Positions 44,806 to 53,184 of a DNA stretch of 64,000 bases are shown one piece after another. A program made the translations under genes and the position numbers. Numbering within the stretch: the stretch's first letter is position 1; each line of letters begins with the position of its first letter. The notes under the pieces were generated by a model. That model was not told the DNA's origin and made no database searches. It saw only the letters and a program-made list of their open reading frames with translations. Source of the stretch: JAVVHH01 sp964613945 (GTDB lineage Bacteria > Pseudomonadota > Alphaproteobacteria > Acetobacterales > Acetobacteraceae); the NCBI GenBank assembly GCA_964613945.1, contig CAZTJC010000009.1, positions 1 to 64,000 on the forward strand, in the 5' to 3' direction.

Positions 44806-45384
44806 ATGAGCGATAACGTCGAGAACAACGAACAGCCCGCCCTCAGCGACGAGGTCCAGGAAATCCAGGCCAACTTTCCCAACGACGCGACGCTCCAGGA
44901 TGCCATCGGCAAGCTCGAGCACGGCGGCTTTGACCATGCCGATCTGAGCCTGCCCGACCCTCATGCGCCGGACGGCACACCCGATAGCGCCGAAGCCGCG
45001 ACCGACGACGTGGATCGTGGACAACTCCGCACCATGGCGTCCGGCATGGCCGGCACCGCTGCCGGCTTCGCCACCGCTGGCGCGCTGCTGGCCACCGGCG
45101 GTCTGGCTGCACCCGTGGTTGCCGCGATCGGGGGGGTGTCGGCCGTCGGCACCGTGCTTGCGACCTCCAGCACCAGCAACGCTGTCGACGCAGCTGCCTC
45201 GACAGCACGTGACAAGCTCGGAGCCGATGGCAAGCTGGTCCTGGCCGTCCGTATCCGCTCCACCGAACTGCAGGCCAAGGCCGAGGCGATCCTTCGCGAA
45301 GCCGGCGCCACTGCACTAAAGGCGATCATCGACGCCGATCAGGCCAAGACCCGCGGCACCAGCTCGACCTCCTGGACCGGCTGA
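44806..45384 (+). CDS. Glycine-zipper stress-type protein
   Basis: 192 residues. The N-terminal part (~25-60: LQDAIGKLEHGGFDHADLSL) resembles the small alpha/beta domain of YflT-like stress proteins. The centre (~78-115) is an Ala/Gly-rich hydrophobic segment, MASGMAGTAAGFATAGALLA then GGLAAPVVAAIGGVSAVG, a glycine-zipper membrane-inserting pattern. The C terminus repeats the first domain's pattern (VRIRSTELQAKAEAILREAG). Function unknown; it follows the TerB-like gene by 42 bases. Confidence 0.68.
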   Translation: MSDNVENNEQPALSDEVQEIQANFPNDATLQDAIGKLEHGGFDHADLSLPDPHAPDGTPDSAEAATDDVDRGQLRTMASGMAGTAAGFATAGALLATGGLAAPVVAAIGGVSAVGTVLATSSTSNAVDAAASTARDKLGADGKLVLAVRIRSTELQAKAEAILREAGATALKAIIDADQAKTRGTSSTSWTG

Positions 45385-45392
45385 ATCTATCC

Positions 45393-45420
45393 CCGTGTCC
45401 TCCGCCTCAGGAGGACACGG
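45393..45420. terminator. Bidirectional terminator between convergent genes
   Basis: A perfect 11-bp stem, CCGTGTCCTCC / GGAGGACACGG, with a 6-base loop, lies between the stop codons of the glycine-zipper protein (plus) and the GT2 gene (minus). Confidence 0.78.
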
Positions 45421-45423
45421 CAG

Positions 45424-46113
45424 CTACCGTTCCCGTATGACGCGCAGGAACGTGCCGATGATCTTTCCACCCGCGTCGACCGTTCCTCGCAGCGACCCGG
45501 CAACCTTCGAAGACCCGGCCGCCCGCACCCGGTAAGGCACCGGCACTTCCTCAATCCGCAGCCCGGCCCGTGCGGCCTTCATCTGCATCTCGATGTTCCA
45601 GCCATACGTCATCTCGCGCAGCCCCAGCCCGGCCAGGGCAGCCCGCCCAATGATCCGGAACGCGCACATGTCGCTGTAGCGGACCCCGTATTTCGCCCCG
45701 ATCAGCCGCCCGGCGACGACCCCGGCCAAGACCTGGTGCCACAGCATCGAGCCCGGCTCCCGCTCGCCTCGCGTGCGCGAGGCGATGACAAAATCCTTGC
45801 TCCCGTCCAGCACCGGCCGGCACAGCGTCGCCATGTAATCGGCCCGGTCTGCCCCGTCCCCATCCATGAACGCGATCACGTCCGCCTCTGGCCGCGCCGC
45901 CTCCGCCCCCATCTCGCACGCCCGGCCATAACCGCGCCCGCAATCGATGACTTTTGCTCCAGCCGCCTCGGCCCGAGCCGCCGTGCCGTCCTTGCTGCTG
46001 CCATCGGCCACGATGACCTCGCCGACTCCCTGGGCGAGCACCTCGGTCACCACCGGCCCAATGCAATCAGCCTCGTTCCAGGTCGGAATGACGACCGAAA
46101 CCCTTTGCAACAA
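45424..46113 (-). CDS. GT2 glycosyltransferase (dolichol-phosphate mannosyltransferase-like)
   Basis: 229 residues from TTG 46113, two bases after the radical SAM stop. A GT-A fold: RVSVVIPTWNEADCIGPVV, VADGSSKDGTAA, and the metal/sugar motif FMDGDGADRADY in place of the DxD. It ends with the EVPVPYRVRAAGSSKV segment common in polyprenyl-phosphate glycosyltransferases. No membrane anchor. It could make the polyprenyl-phosphate sugar that the GT87-like enzyme of the same operon uses; this is inference. Confidence 0.85.
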   Translation of the reverse strand: MLQRVSVVIPTWNEADCIGPVVTEVLAQGVGEVIVADGSSKDGTAARAEAAGAKVIDCGRGYGRACEMGAEAARPEADVIAFMDGDGADRADYMATLCRPVLDGSKDFVIASRTRGEREPGSMLWHQVLAGVVAGRLIGAKYGVRYSDMCAFRIIGRAALAGLGLREMTYGWNIEMQMKAARAGLRIEEVPVPYRVRAAGSSKVAGSLRGTVDAGGKIIGTFLRVIRER

Positions 46114-46115
46114 GC

Positions 46116-47165
46116 TTACAGGCTCCAGCGCAACCCACAGCCCTGGCAGGGCTTCGGCGGCGTGTCACTCATCAGCGAGCTGCGGAAGTCGCGATAGGCC
46201 GGCCCGTTCCAGATTTCCGCGAGGTCCTGCTTGGACGCGTTGCCCAAGGTGTAATTCTCGTAACCCCGCTCCGAGAATGGCGCGATGCAGCACGGCAGCG
46301 CCGTCCCGTGCGCGGTGAAATACATCAACGACCAGGGCCGCCGGCACATTGCCCACGGCTTGTCGTCCGACTGCCGCTTCAGGCTGATGCCGGGCTCCGT
46401 CGCTCCTGACGCATCCAGCATCACACCCAGGCTCTGCCCCAGCGCCGTGGCATTGGCGATGATCGCTTCCTCGTCCGCCCGCGTCTGCTCGAACAGGCTG
46501 CTCTCCGACCGCGCCATGCCGAACCCGGCGCTGTCGAACACCAGCCGCTGCAGGTGCACTTCCTTGACCCCGATCCGCGCCGCCATGCGCACGAAATCCG
46601 GCAACTGGTCCACCGTCTCCTTCAACCCGGTCAGCCACAGGCTCACCAGCGGCTTCTCCGCCCCGATCGCCCGCTGCAAATTGGTGAACGAGCTGACGTT
46701 GCGCACGATGCGGTCGAACATGTCCTTGCCGCGCACCTTGAGGAACGTCGCCGCCTCCGCCGCGTCCAGGCTCACCCGCAACTCGTCCAGCCCGGTGTCG
46801 ATGATCTCGCGCTGCTTCTTCGGCGCCAGCAACGTCCCGTTGGTGTTGAACAGCACGTGGATGCCGGACCGCTTCTTCAGGTAGCGGATCATGTCCGGCA
46901 GGTGCTTGACCAGCATCGGCTCGCCTACCCCGTGCAGCACCACGCGCTTCACGTTCGGCACCTGGTCGACGATCTTGGTGAACATCTCCATGCTCAGATC
47001 CATCGGCGGCTCGAGGTCCTCGAAGGTCCGCGGACAGGTCTCGCACAGCAGATTGCAGCGGTTGGTGACCTCCAGGTACAGGCACACCGGCGGCGTGGAC
47101 GCGATGCTCTCGCCGGACTCCACCGTCTCGAAATACCGCCGCGCGTCGATGTTAGTATCAGGCAT
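46116..47165 (-). CDS. Radical SAM/SPASM-type protein
   Basis: 349 residues from ATG 47165, inside the end of the GT87-like gene. The SAM-cleaving cluster is Cys37-X3-Cys41-X2-Cys44 (NRCNLLCETCPR), followed by VVLHGVGEPML and LRVSLDAAEAAT of the partial barrel. C-terminal cysteines (MCRRPW, LPCCIAPFSERG, CQGCGLRW) suggest one or two further clusters as in SPASM proteins. Related enzymes modify peptides, sugars or lipids. No precursor peptide gene was found nearby; the neighbours are glycosyltransferases, so a glycan or glycolipid substrate is more likely. Confidence 0.83.
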   Translation of the reverse strand: MPDTNIDARRYFETVESGESIASTPPVCLYLEVTNRCNLLCETCPRTFEDLEPPMDLSMEMFTKIVDQVPNVKRVVLHGVGEPMLVKHLPDMIRYLKKRSGIHVLFNTNGTLLAPKKQREIIDTGLDELRVSLDAAEAATFLKVRGKDMFDRIVRNVSSFTNLQRAIGAEKPLVSLWLTGLKETVDQLPDFVRMAARIGVKEVHLQRLVFDSAGFGMARSESSLFEQTRADEEAIIANATALGQSLGVMLDASGATEPGISLKRQSDDKPWAMCRRPWSLMYFTAHGTALPCCIAPFSERGYENYTLGNASKQDLAEIWNGPAYRDFRSSLMSDTPPKPCQGCGLRWSL

Positions 47166-48480
47166 CGTCAATTCCCTTCCGCATCTCGATCGCGAGCCAG
47201 ACCATCGCCGGGAGGTACACGGCCGCCGGCCACCACGGATCGCTCAATCCAAAATCCTGGTACAATAATGGCCCCGCGATCGACGGCCACAATGCACCCC
47301 AACCCGGCGCGATCACCGCCGGCAACACCGCCATTGTCACATACCACGGATAATGTGGCGTTAGTACGACTAGCAACGCGACGGAGAGCAGACCGGCGTG
47401 CCGCGCCATGGTTCCCGCCCGCGGTGGCCCCTTGGCGCGCACGATCCTGAACGCCAGCCAGTCCAGCAACGCCAGCCCGGCCAGGAGATAGACGCCCAGC
47501 GCCCACGCTGGCAGCGGCCCCGCCAACGCCGCCAGGCGCATCAGCACGAACCCGCCGCCTTTGGTCAGATCCTCTTCCTGCGCGTAACCCGGCAGATAGC
47601 CGAACACCCGCCACCCCACCGACGAATACACCGCATAGCCCGCGCCGATCACCGCCACGCACGCCGCCGGCGTGCGCCACGATCCCCACTCCTTTGAGCG
47701 GAACCGCCAGATCGCCGGCCCGATCGCCGCCGGCAGCAACTTGCACATCACCGCGATGCCCAGCGCGATCCCCGCCCAAACCGGCCGCCGCCGCGCCGCG
47801 AACAACAGCGCCGCCCCGGAAGCCGCAACCGCCGCGGCATCGACATGCCCGGCACCGGAGAACTCCCGCATCACCAGCGGATTCAGCGCCCACACCAGCA
47901 CCCAAGCCTCCGGCCGCCCCGCCGCGATCAGCAACCGCCACGCGAACCATCCTGCCAGCACGTCGAGCGCCAGCATCACGCCCTTCATCGTCCATACCGA
48001 TGACGCCGTCACGCCGATCGCGGCGAACAGCATCTGCGCCGCCGGCGGATAGATCGTCGGCGCCGTCTCCGCCCGGTTGATGTTCGGAAAGATCGCCGTC
48101 GGCCCCGATCCGGCATCCCGCAGCCCGGCCAGTGCCGGGTCGGCCGGGACGTAGCGATAGGGGTTGATCCCTGCCGCCTGCACCCGGCCATCCCACACGT
48201 AGCGATACAGATCCGTGCTCATCACCGGCGGCGTCGCCACGATCACCAGCCGCGCCAACGCTGCGATCGCCAGCGCCGCGAACAATGCTCGCCGCGACAC
48301 CGCCCGCCGCCGCACCAGCCAGACCAGGCCGGCATAGGCAATGCCCGCCGTCAGCATCCACGCGACGTATCGCCAGCTCAGCGCCGTGCTCAGATCTCCG
48401 AACGCCCCCGCCGGCAGCGCGAACACCGGCGCCACGGCCGCGATACCCACCAGCGCGGCCAGCGCCACCACGGGGTTCAC
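47158..48480 (-). CDS. GT87-like polyprenyl-phosphate sugar-dependent membrane glycosyltransferase
   Basis: 440 residues from GTG 48480, overlapping the DUF2064 stop (GTGA). About eleven to twelve membrane helices. The first loop carries STDLYRYVWDGRVQAAGINP with the catalytic-type Asp, typical of GT87/mannosyltransferase-like enzymes, followed by PTIYPPAAQ. It would act on the periplasmic side using a lipid-linked sugar. Its end overlaps the radical SAM gene by 8 bases. Confidence 0.82.
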   Translation of the reverse strand: MNPVVALAALVGIAAVAPVFALPAGAFGDLSTALSWRYVAWMLTAGIAYAGLVWLVRRRAVSRRALFAALAIAALARLVIVATPPVMSTDLYRYVWDGRVQAAGINPYRYVPADPALAGLRDAGSGPTAIFPNINRAETAPTIYPPAAQMLFAAIGVTASSVWTMKGVMLALDVLAGWFAWRLLIAAGRPEAWVLVWALNPLVMREFSGAGHVDAAAVAASGAALLFAARRRPVWAGIALGIAVMCKLLPAAIGPAIWRFRSKEWGSWRTPAACVAVIGAGYAVYSSVGWRVFGYLPGYAQEEDLTKGGGFVLMRLAALAGPLPAWALGVYLLAGLALLDWLAFRIVRAKGPPRAGTMARHAGLLSVALLVVLTPHYPWYVTMAVLPAVIAPGWGALWPSIAGPLLYQDFGLSDPWWPAAVYLPAMVWLAIEMRKGIDDA

Positions 48481-49202
48481 GCCCGCAACCGCGCATCCAA
48501 CCGCATCGGCCTGAGCGCCGCGGCGGTATGTGGCGCCGCGTATCCCCGCTGATCGCCGATGAGCCGCGCCAGAGCCGCCGGGTCGTCGACGTCGAACCAG
48601 GCTGTCAGCTCACGCAGCGGTATTCCCGCTGCCGCCAGCCGATCGCGCGTATCCTGCGCCGCATCATCCGTGCTCCACCGGATGCCGGCGAACGCCTCCG
48701 CCCGCGCCGTCCGTAGCCCCAGCAGATAGTATCCACCGTCCTCGACCGCCCCGAGCACCGCCTCGGCCCCCTCGAGCAGGCCGTGCGCCGCCGCCACGAG
48801 CGCCTCGGTCGGCAAGGTCGGACTATCGGCTGCCAGGACGCACGCCGCCCCGTAGCCCAGGTCGAACAACCGCCGCATCGTCTCAAGCAAGACACAGCCG
48901 AAGCCCTGGACCCCCTCGGCCGCGCCACCGCTGCCATCGGCCAGCAACAGCGCCGTTCCTTCCGGAAGCAGCCCGTCGAACCGCGCCTCCTGCCCGGCTG
49001 GCGCATACGCGACATAAGGATCGATCGGCGCCATCGCCGCGGCCGCGTGCAGGTTCTCCGCCGTATCGCGCAGGAACGCCGTCCCCAGCGCCGCCGCTTC
49101 CTCCGGCTGCAGCACGCCCTGCAGCCGCGTCTTCACGTGCCCGGGTCGCGGCGCCTTGGCCATGATCGCCACCCCGCACCGCCGCGCTCGACCCTCATCC
49201 AT
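48477..49202 (-). CDS. DUF2064 (TIGR04282-type) glycosyltransferase-like protein
   Basis: 241 residues from ATG 49202 (MDEGRARRCGVAIMAKAPRP). The nucleotidyl-/glycosyl-transferase-like fold is marked by IMAKAPRPGHVKTRL at the N terminus, VLAADSPTLPTEAL (~127) and GAVEDGGYYLLGL (~150), all standard for DUF2064. Members often neighbour GT2 enzymes of the TIGR04283 type. First gene of the four-gene operon; 39 bases from the LysR stop, which is on the same strand upstream. Confidence 0.82.
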   Translation of the reverse strand: MDEGRARRCGVAIMAKAPRPGHVKTRLQGVLQPEEAAALGTAFLRDTAENLHAAAAMAPIDPYVAYAPAGQEARFDGLLPEGTALLLADGSGGAAEGVQGFGCVLLETMRRLFDLGYGAACVLAADSPTLPTEALVAAAHGLLEGAEAVLGAVEDGGYYLLGLRTARAEAFAGIRWSTDDAAQDTRDRLAAAGIPLRELTAWFDVDDPAALARLIGDQRGYAAPHTAAALRPMRLDARLRA

Positions 49203-49241
49203 TCTGCCGCGGCCCGCTTCAATCACCCGCGCCCCATACAA

Positions 49242-50168
49242 TCACCGGCCGCCCGCCGCCAAGCGCCCCTCGATGACGTCCCGCACCTGTCCCATGCGTT
49301 CGGCCAGAAAATCCAACAACACCCGCACCCGCGGCACCTGCCGCAGGTCGTCATGCGTCAGCAGCCACAGATCCGTCGCCAATGCCTCGATGGGGCTGGT
49401 CAGCCGCACCAGGCCGGGGCGCCCATCCCCCACGAAACAGGGCAACAGCCCACATCCCAGCCCCGCCGCAACGGCGCCGGCAACGCCGCCGATGGTGTCG
49501 AACCGTGCCACCGTTCGATCCGGTGCCGTCCAACGCCGCAGCGCGCCCGCCGCCGCCAGCCCGGCCAGAGCGTCGCCGAACCCCACCCAGCGCACCAGAA
49601 GCCCGGCCAGCTCCGCTTCCGACACTGCCGCCATCTCCGAGCCGGCCGGCCGATACGCCGCCCAGGCGATCCGCGCCACCTTCCGCCCCACCAAATTCTC
49701 CGGTGGCGTCCCGCTCGCCCGGATCGCCACATCCGCATCCCGCCGCGACAGGTTCGCCGCCTCGTTGCCGCAGACCAGATCAAGCCGGACCTCCGGGCAT
49801 GCTTGCTGGAAGGCGGCGAACATCGGCAGGAGCAGCTCCGTCAGCAGGACGTCGCTGGTCGCCACCCGGACCTCTCCCGCCGGGCTCGGCGCCTGCCCCA
49901 CGACCCGGCGCAGCACGGCGGTCACCTCGGCCTCCATCCGCGCCGCCACCGCCACGATCTCGGCGCCCGCCACCGTCGGCACGTAGCCGCTCCGGTGCCG
50001 CTCGAACAGCACCGTGCCCAACGCCCGCTCGACCTGGCGCAGCCGCCGGAACACGGTGGAATGATCCAGGCCGGCCACCGCCGCAGCCGTCGGCAGCGAC
50101 CCCGCCGCCGCGATGATGTTCACCAGCCGAACGTCGTCCCACGCCAGCGTTCGTGCAATCCCGCTCAT
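49242..50168 (-). CDS. LysR-type transcriptional regulator
   Basis: 308 residues from ATG 50168. The winged helix (~10-65) reads LVNIIAAAGSLPTAAAVAGL then STVFRRLRQVERALGTVLFE. The effector domain (~95-300) starts GEVRVATSDVLLTELLLPMF. Divergent from the VOC-type dioxygenase across 140 bases that contain two short dyads, one a T-N11-A LysR box; it is the probable regulator of that gene. The effector may be an aromatic compound or quinone, by analogy only. Confidence 0.9.
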   Translation of the reverse strand: MSGIARTLAWDDVRLVNIIAAAGSLPTAAAVAGLDHSTVFRRLRQVERALGTVLFERHRSGYVPTVAGAEIVAVAARMEAEVTAVLRRVVGQAPSPAGEVRVATSDVLLTELLLPMFAAFQQACPEVRLDLVCGNEAANLSRRDADVAIRASGTPPENLVGRKVARIAWAAYRPAGSEMAAVSEAELAGLLVRWVGFGDALAGLAAAGALRRWTAPDRTVARFDTIGGVAGAVAAGLGCGLLPCFVGDGRPGLVRLTSPIEALATDLWLLTHDDLRQVPRVRVLLDFLAERMGQVRDVIEGRLAAGGR

Positions 50169-50219
50169 CACCGTCCCTTCTCGACGTCACTACGACCAGG
50201 CAAAGCTCCAATCGTGACC

Positions 50220-50255
50220 TTGCATCACTGCAATGGCACCTGGCCAGAACCAGGT
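50220..50255. promoter_or_regulatory. Two dyads between lysR and dioxygenase genes (candidate LysR operator)
   Basis: TTGCA-TCAC-TGCAA at 50220-50233 fits the LysR T-N11-A box. ACCTGG-CCAGAA-CCAGGT follows at 50238-50255. Both are perfect inverted repeats and lie about 52-87 bases upstream of the lysR start and 54-89 bases upstream of the dioxygenase start. Confidence 0.5.
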
Positions 50256-50308
50256 CTATCTGATGACTCGAACGGCGGCAGCATCCCGCCCGCACAGGAG
50301 CCCGGACC

Positions 50309-51238
50309 ATGGCAGCCTCGCATACCCACGGCATCCACCACGTCACCGCCATCTCCGGCGATCCCCGTCGCAACCTCGCCTTCTACGCCCGGCACCTTGG
50401 CCTGCGGCTGGTCAAGAAGACCGTCAACTTCGACGACCCCAGCGCCTATCACCTGTATTACGGCGACGCCGTCGGCAACCCCGGCACCATCATCACCTTC
50501 TTTCCCTGGGCCGACGCTCCCGCCGGACGACCCGGCGCCGGTGAACTCCAGGAAACCTCGTTCCGCATTCCCCGCGAGTCCCTCGCGTTCTGGACCACCC
50601 GGCTGGCCGCCAACGACGTCGCCCGCGCCGAACGTTTCGGCAACCCCGTGCTCACCTTCCGCGATCCCGATGGCATGCGCCTCGCACTCGTCGGCCTTCC
50701 CGGCATCGGCGACGAACCCGCCCATGTCATCGACGGCATTCCCGCCGAACACGCCATCCGCGGCTTCCACGGCGTCACCCTGACCGTCGCCGACCCGGGC
50801 CCGACCGCCGCGATCCTGTCCAACGTCTTCGCCTTCAGCCCCACGGCGCAGGAAGGCGGTCTGCACCGCTTCAGCACCGACGCCGCGCTCGGCGGCATCA
50901 TCGACCTGCAGGCATCGCCGGCCGCATCGGCGCCCCGCCTCGGACGCGGCTCCGTCCATCATCTCGCCTTCCGCGCCGCCGACGACGCCGCCGAGTTCGC
51001 CATGGCCGACAAGATCGCCACCGATCACGGCCTGCGCACCACCGAGCAGAAGGATCGCGACTACTTCCGCTCCGTCTACTTCCGCGAGCCCGGGGGCATC
51101 CTGTTCGAGATCGCCACCGACATCCCCGGCTTCGCCGTCGACGAGCCCGCCGATGCCCTCGGCACCGCCCTGAAGCTGCCGCGCATCCTGCAGCCGAGGC
51201 GCGCGCAGATCGAAGCGGCGCTCATGCCTCTCGACTGA
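50309..51238 (+). CDS. Ring-cleaving dioxygenase/VOC family protein (MhqO/LinE-like)
   Basis: 309 residues with two vicinal-oxygen-chelate halves. The first begins THGIHHVTAISGDPRRNLAF with metal-ligand-type His; the second has GSVHHLAFRAADDAAEF and ends in REPGGILFEIATD, supplying the second His and Glu of a His-His-Glu site. LVKKTVNFDDPSAYHLYYGD is characteristic of MhqO/MhqA hydroquinone dioxygenase relatives. Probable role: metal-dependent cleavage or detoxification of hydroquinones or quinones. Controlled most likely by the divergent LysR. Confidence 0.85.
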   Translation: MAASHTHGIHHVTAISGDPRRNLAFYARHLGLRLVKKTVNFDDPSAYHLYYGDAVGNPGTIITFFPWADAPAGRPGAGELQETSFRIPRESLAFWTTRLAANDVARAERFGNPVLTFRDPDGMRLALVGLPGIGDEPAHVIDGIPAEHAIRGFHGVTLTVADPGPTAAILSNVFAFSPTAQEGGLHRFSTDAALGGIIDLQASPAASAPRLGRGSVHHLAFRAADDAAEFAMADKIATDHGLRTTEQKDRDYFRSVYFREPGGILFEIATDIPGFAVDEPADALGTALKLPRILQPRRAQIEAALMPLD

Positions 51239-51339
51239 TCGGCACTCACGGCGGCCCGGTGCTGGACTGGTCCCCGGGCTGGACTGGTCAAGTCCCGGTG
51301 CCCTCGCGTAAGGGGGCCCACACCCACGGGACCGCCGCG

Positions 51340-52908
51340 ATGACATCAACATCCGACAACCGGCCCCGCTCTGGCATCGCGGTCGGCGCTGATGGGGCCG
51401 GCCGCGCCGGCCTCCTGCTCGCCTGCTTCGGCCTGTGCGGTCTGTTGCTCGTCTATGCGGCCCAAACCGGTTTGGGCCATTGGCAGGTCGACGAGTTCCG
51501 CTACTTCGCCGATCACGACGCCCTCGGGTGGCGAGCCTACTTCGAACGCTTCGAGGTCTCGCCGCGGCCCTTCTCCGAGTTGCTGATCTACGCCTATGGC
51601 GCCCTGGTGCTGGCGTTTGAGCGCAGCTTCGTCTCGGCGGCCCTGCTCGCGACCTGGGCCGCGAGCCTGCTCGCCATGGCCATCGCCGCCTATGCGACGG
51701 CGCGCCCGGTCCGCGGACGCCTGGCGGCTGCGGCGATGCTCGCCCTTGCCCCGATGCTGTTCACCCTGCAGACCAATCCGGTCACCGAGATGTTCTACTG
51801 GCCGATCGCGACCGTCGCCTATCTGCCCATGCTATCCGCGGTGACCGCCCTCATGCTGCTGCTGGCCGACGAACCACGCACGGCCGGCCGCCGCGCATGG
51901 TGCGGTCTGGCGCTCGCAGTCGCGGTCCTGAGCCACGAGATCGGCGCGGCCGTCGCCATCGGCTTCGCCATGGGTGCAACCGCATTCGACATCCCTCGAT
52001 CACGCCCGCAGCGCCTGCCCATTCTATGGTGGCTCCTGCCGGCACTCGCGGGCATCGGCGTCATGCTGAGCCTGGTGCTGTTCCGCTCCCACTATGTCGA
52101 CCTCGGCTCCAATACCAAGCCCTACACCGGGCGTCTGATCCTCTCTGCGGCCGTAGCAATGCGGCAGATGTTGATCGACGTGGTCACCACCGGGTCATTG
52201 CCGCACGACACGGTTGGGGTGCTCGCTGCCCTGCTGCAGAAGACGGCGTTCGCCACCGGCTTCGCGGCAATCTGGCTCCGTTTCGGCTCCGTTCATCCGA
52301 GCCGCTGGCACGCGACGCTCGGGGTTGGAATTGCCGCTTCGGTCTACTTCTCGTTGCTGGGCGCCTACTACCATTACGGCGAACTGTGCTGCGAACGGCA
52401 GGCGAGCGCGCGGCAATGGCTGATTGAACTCGCCTTCATCCTCGCCGCGACGGCGATCCTGCTGCGCTGGCCCGGCCGGCGCGGTCTGCTGGGCGGCCGA
52501 GCTGCCTGGGTCGGCCCGCTTCTCCTCGTCGTCTCGCTGCTTCCCGTCATCGCCCAGATCCCGGCGATGCGCGCCGACTTCGAGCAACTATCCATGGCCG
52601 GCGCCGCCCGCTTCAAGACCTGGCAGTCAGGCCTGGCCCCTGGCTCGCGGATGCAGCTCTACATGCCGCCCGACAATCCCGACATGCTGATCCACGGCAC
52701 GTCGACGACCGTCGGCACGCTCGACCTCACCAGTCTTCCCTTTGATCCCGCCAACATCGCTGCCGCCGCTGGGCGGTTCTTCGGCAAGTCTACCGTCGAC
52801 GCCTGCCTGGCCTGGCAGACGCAAGACTCCTTCCTGATCGACGGAGTGTTCATCCCCGCCTGCCCTCCCCATGACGGCCCGCCGGACCGGGTCTTCAATA
52901 CTCACTAA
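51340..52908 (+). CDS. Polytopic membrane protein, possible lipid-linked-sugar glycosyltransferase
   Basis: 522 residues from ATG 51340. About ten membrane helices followed by a ~110-residue soluble C terminus. After the first helix comes WQVDEFRYFADHDALGW, and later SPRPFSELL, where GT39-like enzymes have their catalytic acidic pair (DE). Similarity beyond this is weak, so the GT assignment is tentative. Composition resembles the genome. Single gene; the next gene is SulP with a 276-base leader. Confidence 0.6.
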   Translation: MTSTSDNRPRSGIAVGADGAGRAGLLLACFGLCGLLLVYAAQTGLGHWQVDEFRYFADHDALGWRAYFERFEVSPRPFSELLIYAYGALVLAFERSFVSAALLATWAASLLAMAIAAYATARPVRGRLAAAAMLALAPMLFTLQTNPVTEMFYWPIATVAYLPMLSAVTALMLLLADEPRTAGRRAWCGLALAVAVLSHEIGAAVAIGFAMGATAFDIPRSRPQRLPILWWLLPALAGIGVMLSLVLFRSHYVDLGSNTKPYTGRLILSAAVAMRQMLIDVVTTGSLPHDTVGVLAALLQKTAFATGFAAIWLRFGSVHPSRWHATLGVGIAASVYFSLLGAYYHYGELCCERQASARQWLIELAFILAATAILLRWPGRRGLLGGRAAWVGPLLLVVSLLPVIAQIPAMRADFEQLSMAGAARFKTWQSGLAPGSRMQLYMPPDNPDMLIHGTSTTVGTLDLTSLPFDPANIAAAAGRFFGKSTVDACLAWQTQDSFLIDGVFIPACPPHDGPPDRVFNTH

Positions 52909-53184
52909 ACCCCATCGAAACGGCAGTTCCCACCGGATCGTCTGCCGTACCAGCCCAGTCGCGATGCACCGATCAAGGTGGGTGGACCGACGAGGCATGC
53001 GTATGCCCGATCCAAGCTCACGTTGCGCCGCCGCAAGCTCTGGCCTAAGTTACAGTCCATTCGCCTTGGACCCGGTGTAAATCCGGGTGGCTCTTCCGGC
53101 CGCCAATCCGCCGGACAACGCATACGACACGCCCTGCCTCGGCATTGCCCGACGCTGCCCCGTGCTTACTGCGGATTATCCCTC
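52909..53184 (+). promoter_or_regulatory. Structured leader upstream of the SulP transporter (candidate cis-regulatory RNA)
   Basis: 276 bases without a gene, with ordered small hairpins. ACGGCAG/CTGCCGT at 52920-52948 may end the preceding gene. It is followed by GGCAT-GCGT-ATGCC near 52995, TTGCG-CCGC-CGCAA near 53023, and CCCGG-TGTAAAT-CCGGG near 53071. A structured RNA class called sul1 is known upstream of SulP transporters in alphaproteobacteria, so this leader is a candidate; no covariance model could be run. It lacks the conserved core of the cobalamin riboswitch. Confidence 0.35.

Noticed and set aside
45424..49202. Arsenosugar biosynthesis cluster
   Set aside because: DUF2064 and GT2 families occur in such clusters, but no arsM-like methyltransferase is present and the radical SAM protein does not show features I would assign to ArsS.
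53041..53110. Cobalamin riboswitch before SulP, suggested by a GGTGTAAATCC string
   Set aside because: The conserved core that should follow (GCTG-CCCGC-ACTGT type) is absent, and the gene is not a cobalamin-related one.
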